64,000 nt of DNA from Arachnia propionica (GTDB lineage Bacteria; Actinomycetota; Actinomycetes; Propionibacteriales; Propionibacteriaceae). Below, piece by piece: positions 38,401 through 46,187 of the stretch (within the stretch, counting starts at the first letter, position 1; each line of letters starts with the position of its first letter). The notes below the pieces were generated by a model, which saw only the letters and a list, made by a program, of their open reading frames with translations, made no database searches and was not told the DNA's origin. The stretch lies in contig NZ_RQZG01000001.1 of the NCBI RefSeq assembly GCF_003859805.1, forward strand, positions 475,553-539,552, given 5' to 3'. The position numbers and the translations under genes were made by a program.

Positions 38401-38676
38401 GCCGACATCCTGGAGGATCTCAGATTCGACCATCCTGGCCTCAAGGCCGGGACCATACACACCGCACAAGGTCGAGAAGCTGACGTGGTCTTCCTCATCC
38501 TGGGCGGGGACCCTGACAAACCGGGAGGTCCCGCGATGTGGTCCGACACCCCCAACCTCATCAACGTGGCGGTCAGCCGCGCCAGACGTCGCATCTACGT
38601 CATCGGTGACCTGGGCATGTGGGGCAGTCAGAACTACTTCAGGGACCTGAGGACCCTGTTACGCCCCAGCAGCTGA
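35463..38676 (+). pseudogene. DNA2/NAM7-like superfamily 1 helicase, frameshifted
   Basis: A full-length protein of about 1070 residues is split between two frames. The first (35463-36266) encodes the N-terminal region (DILRFWWMLELFSRQKLP) and reaches a stop in the wrong phase at 36266. The second carries YLTDDTALDVHQRIDVIAH and everything beyond. The join falls at about 36240-36250. SF1B motifs are clear: Walker A GPPGTGKTTML near 36466-36495, Walker B LLIDEAGQA near 37831-37857, and C-terminal motifs TIHTAQGREADVVF and NVAVSRARR near 38450-38590. A coiled coil occupies about 37010-37420. Related stand-alone helicases occur in nucleic-acid metabolism and in phage-defence loci. The upstream HEAT-like gene is also frameshifted. 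Confidence 0.8.
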
Positions 38677-39837
38677 ACGGATTCCAGCCAGAATCACGAG
38701 ACACAGTTCAGCCAGGCCCAGCAGCCCGACAAGCACGAGCATGAGCGCCGAGAAGCTCTCAACGCCGTTCGCCAGAATCGGTCCCAGGCTGGCCCCTGTG
38801 AAGAGCATGAAACCATTGATCGCCATCCCACTTCCTTGGTTCGGAGCAGAGGTCGTCGAATACAGCGAGATCATTGACGGCACCGCCAAGGCCACCCCTG
38901 AGACGAAGCCGATGCTGGCCACTGTGACCACCGGCAGAGTGGTCGCCGACAACGACGCGACCAGCAGTCCAAGTGCGGACAACCCAAAGCCCAGTTGCGC
39001 CACGCGCATCGCACCGATTCTCCCGATCAAGGGAGCTGCCACAAGACACAGAAACATCGCGGGCAACGCAGCCAACCGGATCAACAGCACCGACGATGCC
39101 TCCTGCCCAAGACTCACCAGCTGCCTTCCCAGCGCGGTGTACAGGGCGACGAACGACAGCAGCAATGTGACATGCGCACCACTGAGCAGCAGAATGCCGG
39201 GCCGGATCATCAATCGACCCAGGGCTGTGAACTGCAGGCCCAACGACGGCACGTCACTGCGTCTTGTCGTCTTCGTGAGCAGCACGAGCAGCAGAGCGGA
39301 GTCCACCATCAGCACCACGGCGAAGATGACGAAGAACCAGGCCCACCCGAGACGGATCGCGATCATTGAGGCAACCACCTGTCCGAGGATTCCGGCCACG
39401 AGGAATGCGGTGGACATCGCCCCGATGGCAGCGGCGCGCCATGAGGGGGCGACACGCTCCGTCAGGTAGGCCAGGGCGACCGGCGCGAAACCAGCCGCCG
39501 CCAGCCCTTGTCCTGCGCGCAGTATGGCCAGCACGGGCAGTGACGTGGCAAAGGAGCACAACAAGGTGGTCAGGCTCAAAATGCCGACCGCCACCACCAG
39601 GACGCCTTTGCGGCCGTAACGGTCGGAGATCGGCCCCCAGATCAGGAAACCGATGGCATAGGTGAGGCTGAAGCTCGTCGCCAGCGCGAACGTGGCATCC
39701 CCACCAAGGGAACGACTCACCGGGCCGAACAACGGGATGGCTGCGTAGAGCTGGGTGAGCACCGCCAACGCAGTCGCGACCAACAGCGCCACGGCCCCTC
39801 GGGTCGCGGGCGCATCAGCGGGAGAGGAGTGGGGCAT
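38659..39837 (-). CDS. MFS transporter
   Basis: This 392-residue, 12-helix transporter has the DHA1-like motif GPISDRYGRKGVLVVAVG in the loop after helix 2. The ATG at 39837 follows AAAGGA with normal spacing; a TTG one codon upstream is less likely. It diverges from a TetR gene, and two matching dyads lie in the 86-base shared promoter region, so it is the expected target of that TetR. Substrate unknown; the 3' end overlaps the helicase gene by 18 bases. Confidence 0.88.
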   Translation of the reverse strand: MPHSSPADAPATRGAVALLVATALAVLTQLYAAIPLFGPVSRSLGGDATFALATSFSLTYAIGFLIWGPISDRYGRKGVLVVAVGILSLTTLLCSFATSLPVLAILRAGQGLAAAGFAPVALAYLTERVAPSWRAAAIGAMSTAFLVAGILGQVVASMIAIRLGWAWFFVIFAVVLMVDSALLLVLLTKTTRRSDVPSLGLQFTALGRLMIRPGILLLSGAHVTLLLSFVALYTALGRQLVSLGQEASSVLLIRLAALPAMFLCLVAAPLIGRIGAMRVAQLGFGLSALGLLVASLSATTLPVVTVASIGFVSGVALAVPSMISLYSTTSAPNQGSGMAINGFMLFTGASLGPILANGVESFSALMLVLVGLLGLAELCLVILAGIRSAAGA

Positions 39838-39849
39838 CAAGAATCCTTT

Positions 39850-39865
39850 CCAACGGTAGCGTTGG
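39850..39865. promoter_or_regulatory. Candidate TetR operator 1
   Basis: CCAACG-GTAG-CGTTGG is a perfect 6-base dyad with a 4-base centre, 13 bases upstream of the MFS start. A second copy lies at 39896-39909. Confidence 0.6.
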
Positions 39866-39895
39866 AGTTAACGTAGTACCATTCACCCCCAAAAG

Positions 39896-39909
39896 CAACG
39901 GAAGCGTTG
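39896..39909. promoter_or_regulatory. Candidate TetR operator 2
   Basis: CAACG-GAAG-CGTTG repeats the core of the dyad at 39850-39865. It lies 15 bases before the TetR GTG, so one site faces each divergent gene. Confidence 0.6.
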
Positions 39910-39923
39910 GGGACGGAGGGATC

Positions 39924-40535
39924 GTGGCCTGGGACACCGAGAAGACCAGACGCAGGATCAAGCAAGCTGCCACCACGGAGTTCGCCCAGCACGGTTTGCA
40001 CGGCACGACCATCGAGCGGATCGCACGGCTGGCCGGGGTGAACAAGGAGCGGGTCTACAACTACTTCGGAGGGAAGAAGGAACTGTTCGCCGTCGTGCTG
40101 CACGACGAGATGTCAATGGTGGCCCAGGCTGTTCCCATCACCTCGTCCAGCATCGATGACATCGGCGACTACGCAGGCCGGGTCTACGACTACCACCTGG
40201 AGCATCCCGAGCTGATCCGGCTGCTGCGCTGGGAAGCCCTGTCCCTCGACGACGACGTGGTCGATGAGGAGAACCGCCGAAAGCGCTACGAGGAGAAGAC
40301 TGCAGCTGTCGCAGCGGGCCAGGAAGCGGGAACGATCACCTCGCAGATCAGCGCCGAGCACCTGACCCTGTTCATCCTCTCCATCGCCGGCTGGTGGGCG
40401 ACAGTGCCACAGGTGGCCCGGATGCTCTGCGGTCCACCCTCCGAGCAGGAACATCGGCAGCGCCGTGCAGCCGTCGTGGCGGCTGCGAAGCGGCTGGCTG
40501 CCGTCGCACCTGAGATCATGGACGTCTCCCGATGA
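39924..40535 (+). CDS. TetR/AcrR family transcriptional regulator
   Basis: This 203-residue regulator starts at a GTG behind GGAGGG. The N-terminal HTH is AATTEFAQHGLHGTTIERIARLAGVNKERVYNYFGGKKELF, described here by its ends and typical of TetR. A variable ligand domain follows. It probably represses itself and the divergent MFS gene through the paired CAACG dyads. Its stop overlaps the next small gene (ATGA). Confidence 0.9.
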   Translation: MAWDTEKTRRRIKQAATTEFAQHGLHGTTIERIARLAGVNKERVYNYFGGKKELFAVVLHDEMSMVAQAVPITSSSIDDIGDYAGRVYDYHLEHPELIRLLRWEALSLDDDVVDEENRRKRYEEKTAAVAAGQEAGTITSQISAEHLTLFILSIAGWWATVPQVARMLCGPPSEQEHRQRRAAVVAAAKRLAAVAPEIMDVSR

Positions 40536-40924
40536 GTCAGCCCCGGACCCGAACAGGGTTCACCGTTCCCGAGGACCCACGTGAGCGAAGTCTGTGGATG
40601 CAGCACAGGACCGGGCTCCTGCTGATGACCGAGGTCCGGCAGCGCGTGATCGACGATCTGCCCGACGATCTCGGTGACGAGACCCGAGCAGCGGCCTGCA
40701 AGGCCGTCGATGACACCCTCCATTCGCTCATGATGCTGGTCGAGGGCGTCGTCGGCTCGCCAGGCGATGAATCGGGTGGGATCGACTTCGAGGTGGATCT
40801 CGTGGGCCAACTGGTGGATTCCGAGACCGGGCAGGTGCTGCACACCGAGTCCCTGCGCGACGGTGACGGTGCCTGCATGGGGCTGGCCGGATGGCTGGAG
40901 GGTGACTACGGGGATCTCCTGTGA
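40532..40924 (+). CDS. Hypothetical small acidic protein
   Basis: This 130-residue protein is coupled to the TetR gene by a 4-base overlap. It is acidic, with no membrane segments or known motif; the centre is helical (RQRVIDDLPDDLGDETRAAA). The C-terminal part (GGIDFEVDLVGQLVDSETGQVL) may be a small beta hairpin. I do not recognise a family. Co-expression with the TetR repressor is likely. Confidence 0.65.
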   Translation: MSQPRTRTGFTVPEDPRERSLWMQHRTGLLLMTEVRQRVIDDLPDDLGDETRAAACKAVDDTLHSLMMLVEGVVGSPGDESGGIDFEVDLVGQLVDSETGQVLHTESLRDGDGACMGLAGWLEGDYGDLL

Positions 40925-41024
40925 GCGCCTGCTCGGGTTGGTCCCGATACCGATCTGCGCATCTTCTGTTCCACAGCCGCTTCCTGCTGGTCCTTCCTGC
41001 GGCGAAGTCCCTATGCTGAGGTCC

Positions 41025-41069
41025 ATGTTGGTCATCTGCACTGCTTTGCTGCGTCTGCGCAGCCGCTGA
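41025..41069 (+). CDS. Erm leader peptide (macrolide sensor)
   Basis: This 14-codon frame encodes MLVICTALLRLRSR and ends 93 bases before the Erm gene. It closely resembles the ErmX leader as I recall it (TAFLRLR core). The Arg-Leu-Arg motif is the known class of sequence at which macrolide-bound ribosomes stall. The codons for LLRLRS themselves form a hairpin, GCTGCG-TCTG-CGCAGC (41048-41063). The ATG follows TGAGG closely. A TATGCT -10-like box at 41012-41017 could also give a leaderless transcript. Confidence 0.75.
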   Translation: MLVICTALLRLRSR

Positions 41070-41071
41070 CC

Positions 41072-41157
41072 GCGGGAGCACCCCGACGCTGCTCCCGCCC
41101 CGGCCCTCCCGCCGGGCGGCTCCTTCAGCGTGCCCGGCTCCACGACCATCACGGAGC
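41072..41157 (+). promoter_or_regulatory. Erm attenuator region
   Basis: A 9-base-pair hairpin (GCGGGAGCA at 41072-41080, TGCTCCCGC at 41090-41098) directly follows the leader stop. Closer to the gene, GCTCC (41137-41141) can pair with GGAGC (41153-41157) and hide the Shine-Dalgarno GGAG. Ribosome stalling in the leader could rearrange these pairings and free translation. Confidence 0.6.
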
Positions 41158-41162
41158 AAGCA

Positions 41163-41978
41163 GTGCCCACCTTTCAGCACGGCCGTCACGAGTACGGCCA
41201 GAACTTCCTCACCGATCCAACCGTCATCGCCACCATCATTGACCTCGTCGCGACGACCCGTGGTCCCATCGTCGAGATCGGGCCGGGCGACGGCGCACTC
41301 ACACGACCGATGTCGCGACTCGGCCGCCCTGTGACGGCTGTCGAGATCGATGCCCACCTGGCTCGGCGCCTGCGCCGTCGCCTGCCCTCACACGTGGCGG
41401 TGGTGACGGCGGATTTTCTCACCCACCAGCCACCGAACCACCCTCACGTGGTGGTGGGGAACCTGCCCTTCCACCAGACCACCGCGATGCTGAGACACCT
41501 CCTGCACTCCACGACGTGGACCGACGCCGTCCTGCTGACCCAGTGGGAGGTGGCCCGCCGCAGGGCCGGTGTGGGCGGGGCCACCATGATGACCGCACAG
41601 TGGTCCCCGTGGTTCAGCTTCACCCTGCACGGTCGCGTCCCAGCCCGGGCCTTCACACCTCGCCCCGGCGTGGACGGCGGGATCCTCACCATCCACCGTC
41701 GCGAGGATCCACTGCTGTCGATGGATCAGCGGCGTCGGTTCCAGGCCCTGGTGCACCGCGTCTACACCGGGCCGGGAAACGGTCTGACCGAGATCCTGGC
41801 CCGGGCCACCTCCTTGGGGACACCCCGGGCAGCCCGGACCTGGCTCAGCAGGCACGGCATCGATGCCTCGGCCCTGCCACGGACCATGCCCCCGAACACC
41901 TGGGTGGATCTGTTCAAGACGACGGGGTCATCACCACCTTCACCTCGCACACGAGGCGGTGACAGGAGGCGACGATGA
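41163..41978 (+). CDS. erm: 23S rRNA (adenine-N6)-methyltransferase, Erm(X)-like
   Basis: This 271-residue protein starts at the GTG at 41163, behind GGAG. Features are HGRHEYGQNFLTDPTVI, SAM motif I EIGPGDGALTRPM, motif II VTAVEID, motif IV VVGNLPFH, and the highly conserved LTQWEVARRRAGVGG with MMTAQWSPWF. The overall likeness is to actinobacterial Erm(X). It dimethylates A2058 of 23S rRNA and would give macrolide, lincosamide and streptogramin B resistance. An upstream leader and attenuator suggest inducible expression. The 3' end overlaps an AraC-type gene by 4 bases. Confidence 0.93.
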   Translation: MPTFQHGRHEYGQNFLTDPTVIATIIDLVATTRGPIVEIGPGDGALTRPMSRLGRPVTAVEIDAHLARRLRRRLPSHVAVVTADFLTHQPPNHPHVVVGNLPFHQTTAMLRHLLHSTTWTDAVLLTQWEVARRRAGVGGATMMTAQWSPWFSFTLHGRVPARAFTPRPGVDGGILTIHRREDPLLSMDQRRRFQALVHRVYTGPGNGLTEILARATSLGTPRAARTWLSRHGIDASALPRTMPPNTWVDLFKTTGSSPPSPRTRGGDRRRR

Positions 41979-42322
41979 CCCTCTCCCCCGCTGAACGAGC
42001 CGCGCTGTTGCTGACCGAGAGCCCCGAACACGACTGGCGGCTGGAGGAACTCGCGGGTCTGGTCCATCTCTCGGTCTCACAGCTCGGCCGGGTGTTCACC
42101 CGCAGGTTCGACCTCAGCCCGATGCGTTTCCTGATGAACCTCCGTGCGCACCGGTTGGCCAGGCTGCTGCTGGAAACCGACCTTTCCATCACCGAGGCGA
42201 TGGAGCGGGTCGGATGGCACAGTCGTGGCCACGCGGCCAGACACTTCAAGGCAACCTTCAGGGTGTCCCCGTCGCGGTATCGGGCAGCCGGTCGGGAGAA
42301 GCCGGACGGCAGCCTCTGCTGA
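41975..42322 (+). CDS. Stand-alone AraC-type DNA-binding protein
   Basis: This 115-residue protein consists almost wholly of an AraC-type double HTH: WRLEELAGLVHLSVSQLGRVF for the first and SITEAMERVGWHSRGHAARHF for the second, with FRVSPSRYR at the end. There is no ligand domain. ATGA coupling to the Erm gene implies co-translation. It might regulate the resistance gene or a distant target. The end overlaps the convergent GNAT gene by 65 bases. Confidence 0.82.
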   Translation: MTLSPAERAALLLTESPEHDWRLEELAGLVHLSVSQLGRVFTRRFDLSPMRFLMNLRAHRLARLLLETDLSITEAMERVGWHSRGHAARHFKATFRVSPSRYRAAGREKPDGSLC

Positions 42323-42830
42323 GGCCCTTCACCATCGCCAATCGTGGTTGGGCCTCCAGTCCCAGTTCACGTTCATGACGGCGTAACGCGTTGAGCTCAG
42401 GACCCAGTGCATCGTCGGGTAGCACCTCCCAGCCGAGTCGCTGATAGTACGGAGCATTCCATGGGACATCGCGATAGGTGCACAGGGTCACCCGTGTGAG
42501 CCCGTGATCCACGGCCCATTCCTCAGCCGCCGCCATGAGCTGGGCACCGATGCCGTGACCTGCTGCGGCAGGATGCACGCTCACCTGCTCCAGGTGGGCC
42601 TGCCCATCGACCAGATCGACACGGATGAAGCCAACCACGCCGTACTCCTCCGCACAGGCGACCAGGAGTCGCCCAGCCTCCTGGGCTGGGGCATGATCCT
42701 CAGCCGTGGTCTGGGGCGCATCCACGACCACGGACAACCCGACGGTGGTGAACATGGCGTCCGCGGCCCGCTCCACCTCGATGATCCTGAGCAGATCATC
42801 AGCGACAGCCGAGCGGATGACGACACGCAT
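42258..42830 (-). CDS. GNAT family N-acetyltransferase
   Basis: This 190-residue protein begins MRVVIRSAVADDLLRIIEVE at 42830, behind AGAGG. The acetyl-CoA site is EQVSVHPAAAGHGIGAQLMAAAEEWA, and the C-terminal YRDVPWNAPYYQRLGWEVL fits a family that includes antibiotic and amino-acid acetyltransferases. Substrate unknown. The last part overlaps the AraC-type gene. Confidence 0.85.
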   Translation of the reverse strand: MRVVIRSAVADDLLRIIEVERAADAMFTTVGLSVVVDAPQTTAEDHAPAQEAGRLLVACAEEYGVVGFIRVDLVDGQAHLEQVSVHPAAAGHGIGAQLMAAAEEWAVDHGLTRVTLCTYRDVPWNAPYYQRLGWEVLPDDALGPELNALRRHERELGLEAQPRLAMVKGLSRGCRPASPDRLPDTATGTP

Positions 42831-42881
42831 GGGAACACCTCTCAAAGGTTGTTTCACCAGCATATATACAGTGAAGCAACG

Positions 42882-43319
42882 TCATTCGCCGACAATGCCA
42901 ATGGCGACGAGGATGAAGCCGACGAGCTGGAGCGATCCTCGGATGAGCTGAAAGACATCCCAGCGACGTCGCATCGCGATGAAACCAGGCGGTGCGGCAC
43001 CCTGGTCGATGCGACCGGTGCGCAGGTTGATCGGCACGTTGCCGATGATCGTGACCACGAGCGCAGCCCCAAGGCTGACAGCCGCCGCAATGAGCCACTC
43101 CGAGGGCGTCGCGATGGCGACGCCGATCGCGAGCATGGTGGCGGCCGTCATGCCGACCGGCATGATCCGCCCGAACGTCTTCAGCAGACCTTTCTCGAAG
43201 ACGAGTTGGTCGTCTGGAGAAAGTTTGCGGATGACCGGGTGCACCAAGGCGGCGGAACCGAACTCCGCAGACCCGACAAAGCCGATGACGAGAATGGCCG
43301 CGATCTCCAGCCAGTTCAT
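42882..43319 (-). CDS. DUF1772 (anthrone oxygenase-like) membrane protein, copy 1
   Basis: This 145-residue protein has four helices and the DUF1772-type pattern AALVHPVIRKL near the N-terminus, with VPINLRTGRID in the middle. The family is distantly related to fungal anthrone oxygenase, and its function in bacteria is unproven. The start overlaps the NmrA-type gene stop (ATGA). An equivalent NmrA/DUF1772 pair occurs at 50628-51985. Confidence 0.78.
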   Translation of the reverse strand: MNWLEIAAILVIGFVGSAEFGSAALVHPVIRKLSPDDQLVFEKGLLKTFGRIMPVGMTAATMLAIGVAIATPSEWLIAAAVSLGAALVVTIIGNVPINLRTGRIDQGAAPPGFIAMRRRWDVFQLIRGSLQLVGFILVAIGIVGE

Positions 43320-44203
43320 GATGACCCCTCGGATGCAATGGCACGCTGCTGCGCGATCCACTGGGCGAACGGGGTCGGCGGGATGCCGAAGTCGCGGAAA
43401 CAGTCGGTGGTGGCGGTGACGTCGCCATGACGATTCATGCTGGCGAGGATGCCGAGCGGCCTGGTCATCTCGCCTTTCAGGAACAGGCGGTTCACAGCCC
43501 CCATGAACCAGAGCGGCATCACACGCACTCCCCTCGGGGCAACCAACTTTCCGGTGATCGCACCAGCGTAGGCCGCAGCCGCCTCTCTCAGAGTCATGGC
43601 CTGCTCCCCTGCAACGTCGTAGACGCGGTTCGCGGTCCTGGGCATCCCAATGGCTCTCGACGCGGCAGCCATGATGTCGTCAACAGCGATCGGTCGAATC
43701 GGGTGTGGTTGACGGCCGATCAGCACCGGACGCCCGCCGCGCACGAACTTGGCGAGCGTCTCATTGATGAACCCTACTCGGAACACCGTCGCGGGAACCG
43801 GGCTCTCCAGCAACAACTGCTCGCCGCGCACCTCGGCCTGCTCCCACGGATGGGTCGCATACGCAGGCTGGGCGAACATTCCTGAAAGGAGCAGGATGCG
43901 GCCAACACCCGCAGCTTCGGCAGCAGCAGCGACGTTCACGACCCCGCGCTCCTCGACCTGTACTGCTCGCACGGGGTCGCCGCCGCCGTTCAGCGCGAGC
44001 AGCACACCATCCACCTCAGCGAGTGAGGCTGGCAACGTCGCTGACTCAGTGACATCACCACGAACAACCTCGACTCCCTCCGGCAGACTCGCCCGTTTCG
44101 GGGAACGCACCACTGCACGCACCTCGTGCCCATCAGCGTGCAGGCGGGTCACCGCATGACCACCGAGGTACCCGGTGGCCCCCAGGACAGCTATCCGCGC
44201 CAT
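43316..44203 (-). CDS. NmrA-type NAD(P)-binding reductase, copy 1
   Basis: This 295-residue atypical short-chain dehydrogenase has the Rossmann motif VLGATGYLGGHAV at the N-terminus. The ATG at 44203 is preceded by TTAGGAG at good spacing. The family includes quinone/NAD(P)H-binding reductases and redox sensors such as NmrA. It diverges from a MerR gene over a palindrome-rich spacer and is coupled to a DUF1772 gene, forming one cassette. Confidence 0.86.
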   Translation of the reverse strand: MARIAVLGATGYLGGHAVTRLHADGHEVRAVVRSPKRASLPEGVEVVRGDVTESATLPASLAEVDGVLLALNGGGDPVRAVQVEERGVVNVAAAAEAAGVGRILLLSGMFAQPAYATHPWEQAEVRGEQLLLESPVPATVFRVGFINETLAKFVRGGRPVLIGRQPHPIRPIAVDDIMAAASRAIGMPRTANRVYDVAGEQAMTLREAAAAYAGAITGKLVAPRGVRVMPLWFMGAVNRLFLKGEMTRPLGILASMNRHGDVTATTDCFRDFGIPPTPFAQWIAQQRAIASEGSS

Positions 44204-44216
44204 CGCCATCTCCTAA

Positions 44217-44259
44217 TGGATAGATTTACTATCTACTAGTAGATAGTAGCCTTATCCAT
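44217..44259. promoter_or_regulatory. Nested palindrome in NmrA/MerR divergent promoter
   Basis: A perfect 20-base palindrome ACTATCTACTAGTAGATAGT (44228-44247) is flanked by the inverted pair ATGGATA (44217-44223) and TATCCAT (44253-44259). The region is unusually AT-rich for this genome. It is probably the MerR-type operator for both genes. Confidence 0.65.
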
Positions 44260-44292
44260 CTGAGGGCACAAGCACGATGGCGGGAGGCGCAG

Positions 44293-44970
44293 ATGACAGA
44301 GATGCGGATGGCGGAGCTGGCTCGACGCTCAGGGCTGACCGTGCCGACGATCAAGTACTACCTACGCGAAGGGTTGCTACAGCCCGGACGACGCACCAGC
44401 GTGAACCAGGCCGCCTACGATGCATCACACCTGGAACGCCTCCGACTCATCCGGGCACTGGCGAAAGTCGCCGGACTTCCCTTGGGCAAGATCCGCGAGG
44501 TCGTGCAGGCAGTCAGCAGCGAGTCGTCCATGCTCGACGCGATGGCCGTGACACAAGATGCACTCGTTGGAGAAGTGGAGACGGACCCCGCGGACACGGC
44601 TGCGTCGAAGCTGCTGACACAAGTGATCGAGGCGCGCGGTTGGCAGTGCCAACCCGGCTCACCCGCACATGCGGCAGCCATCAGAGCAGTGGCAGAGCTG
44701 CAGGCCGAAGAACTCACCATGCTCACCGATCGCCTCGATGACTACGCACGAACAGCAGACGACATCGGGCGCATCGACGTCCAGGCGGTCGGTGGCGCAG
44801 AGAACCTCGACACCATGATCCGTGGCGTCGTCCTCGGCAGCATCCTCAGGCGCCCCCTCCTGGACGCCCTCGTGCTCCTCGCACAGCAGCACCACGCACG
44901 CACCCTCACCGATGCAACCGCAGCTTCCGAGAAGACCACTGCGGGTTTGCCAACCAGATGTGCCTGTTGA
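44293..44970 (+). CDS. MerR family transcriptional regulator
   Basis: This 225-residue protein has the N-terminal MerR winged helix (MRMAELARRSGLTVPTIKYY, then LREGLLQPGRRTSVNQAAYD) and a long helical effector region. There is no cysteine cluster for metals. It is divergent from the NmrA/DUF1772 pair and likely controls it through the 44228-44247 palindrome. The gene ends just before an IS5-like remnant at 45001, so its last residues may be altered by insertion. Confidence 0.87.
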   Translation: MTEMRMAELARRSGLTVPTIKYYLREGLLQPGRRTSVNQAAYDASHLERLRLIRALAKVAGLPLGKIREVVQAVSSESSMLDAMAVTQDALVGEVETDPADTAASKLLTQVIEARGWQCQPGSPAHAAAIRAVAELQAEELTMLTDRLDDYARTADDIGRIDVQAVGGAENLDTMIRGVVLGSILRRPLLDALVLLAQQHHARTLTDATAASEKTTAGLPTRCAC

Positions 44971-45000
44971 CTTCACAGCACCAAGCTTCGCGCTCAGACT

Positions 45001-45392
45001 AGGTCGTGTTTCGAAAGTGTTGCCGGGTGGGAGTGTGACTGCTGGCGTGTTGGTCCTGACTGGAGGAGGGCTCCCGGGGTGGACGGATTGGGTGTCCAGT
45101 CACTCCTACTTCCCAGGGAGTCCTCGTGCCCATCGTGGATGCCGCCGGCCGTCATGACCTCACTGATGCTCAGTGGGAACCCCTCCAACTGGTCCCGCCA
45201 GCCCCTCCAGCACGGGGACGGCCACGCAAGTGGCCGTTGCGTGACCTGATTGACGGGATCCGTCACCGGGTCAGGGTGGGGTGCCCATGGCGGGATGCTC
45301 CCCACCGGTACAGGCCGTGGGGACGAATCCACGCGCTGTTCACCACTTGGCAGGTCCTCGGGGCGCAGGAGAGGATCGAAGATGCCCCATGA
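45001..45392 (+). mobile_element. IS5-like insertion sequence remnant (transposase N-terminus)
   Basis: The frame from GTG 45126 gives 88 residues with the IS5-family N-terminal domain: HDLTDAQWEPLQL, GRPRKWPLRDLIDGIRHR, VGCPWRDAPHRY and WQVLGAQERIE. It then stops, so the DDE catalytic part is missing. The upstream sequence from 45001 (GGTCGTGTTTCGAAAG) has the look of a terminal inverted repeat, but no right-end copy is seen. The stretch 45393-45584 holds no convincing gene. Confidence 0.7.
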
Positions 45393-45584
45393 GCTGCTGC
45401 GCGGGCTCGTGGCAAGGTGGGATGGCAGGTTTCGGTGGACTCCACCAGCTGTCGAGGGCATGTTCACGCTGCTGGTGCTCGCCGCGACTCGATCGACCTG
45501 GTCGTCGGTGAAGGGCGTTGCTGGGGTGGTTCGTTGTCGGTCGTTTCTGGCACGATCTCCTCCGGGTGAAGCTTACCTCCTCAC

Positions 45585-45598
45585 GTATTACGTAATAC
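45585..45598. promoter_or_regulatory. Palindromic operator of the toxin-antitoxin pair
   Basis: GTATTACGTAATAC is a perfect 14-base palindrome ending 10 bases before the antitoxin start. It overlaps the likely promoter, as expected for autoregulation by a ribbon-helix-helix antitoxin. Confidence 0.6.
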
Positions 45599-45608
45599 AG
45601 TTGTTGGT

Positions 45609-45869
45609 ATGGGTAAACGGATGATTCAAGGCCGTGAGATCTCGGATGCGCAGGTGCAGGCCTGGGCGGATGAGGCGGAAACGGGATACGACGTCGACGA
45701 GTTGCAGCGACGCTGGGGGCGTCCCCCTCGTGCGGGCAAAGCATCTCGGGTGGTGCCGACCCGATTCTCTGATGAAGAGCTGAGCGAGCTGATGGAACGT
45801 GCGGAGCGTGAAGGACTCGACCGGTCAACGGCGATCCGTACCGCTGTGCGTGAATGGGTCCGTGCGTGA
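45609..45869 (+). CDS. Ribbon-helix-helix antitoxin
   Basis: This 86-residue protein has a C-terminal RHH/CopG-like segment (VVPTRFSDEELSELMERAER with LDRSTAIRTAVREWV). The N-terminal acidic part (DAQVQAWADEAETGYDVDEL) resembles the toxin-binding region of such antitoxins. It overlaps the next gene by 16 bases. A perfect palindrome lies just upstream. The pair is a type II toxin-antitoxin module beside IS debris. Confidence 0.8.
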   Translation: MGKRMIQGREISDAQVQAWADEAETGYDVDELQRRWGRPPRAGKASRVVPTRFSDEELSELMERAEREGLDRSTAIRTAVREWVRA

Positions 45870-46105
45870 TCGTCTCACCGTCAGCACGCAAGCACGGTGT
45901 CAGCGATGAGGACGCCGTCCCCGCTGCACGCTCAACCCTGGCTGGCGGGCCGCTCGATGATGAGAGTCCGCAACGGGAACTTCGGATCGGGTTGGACACA
46001 GCAAGTCGCCTCCTGAAGATCGTCGTCCCGCTCTGGGATGACGGCGAGGTCGAGATCATTCATGCCATGAAAGCCCGAGCCGCGTATCGACGACTCGTCG
46101 GTTGA
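45854..46105 (+). CDS. Toxin of RHH-linked type II system
   Basis: This 83-residue protein has the pattern VIVSPSARKHGVSDEDAV, LDDESPQRELRIGLDT, LLKIVVPLWDDGEVEIIHAMKAR. That matches a small toxin family regularly found after RHH antitoxins (His/Lys near the start, HAMKAR at the end). It may be an mRNA interferase-like fold, but the mechanism is not established from sequence. It overlaps the antitoxin gene, ensuring coupled translation. Confidence 0.76.
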   Translation: MGPCVIVSPSARKHGVSDEDAVPAARSTLAGGPLDDESPQRELRIGLDTASRLLKIVVPLWDDGEVEIIHAMKARAAYRRLVG

Positions 46106-46187
46106 GCCGTTCAGCGTCGTCATTGTCGCTACGGCCACCAGGGTCGTCATCGGGTGCCCTGTCTGCAGGTGGATGGGCGGACATGGG

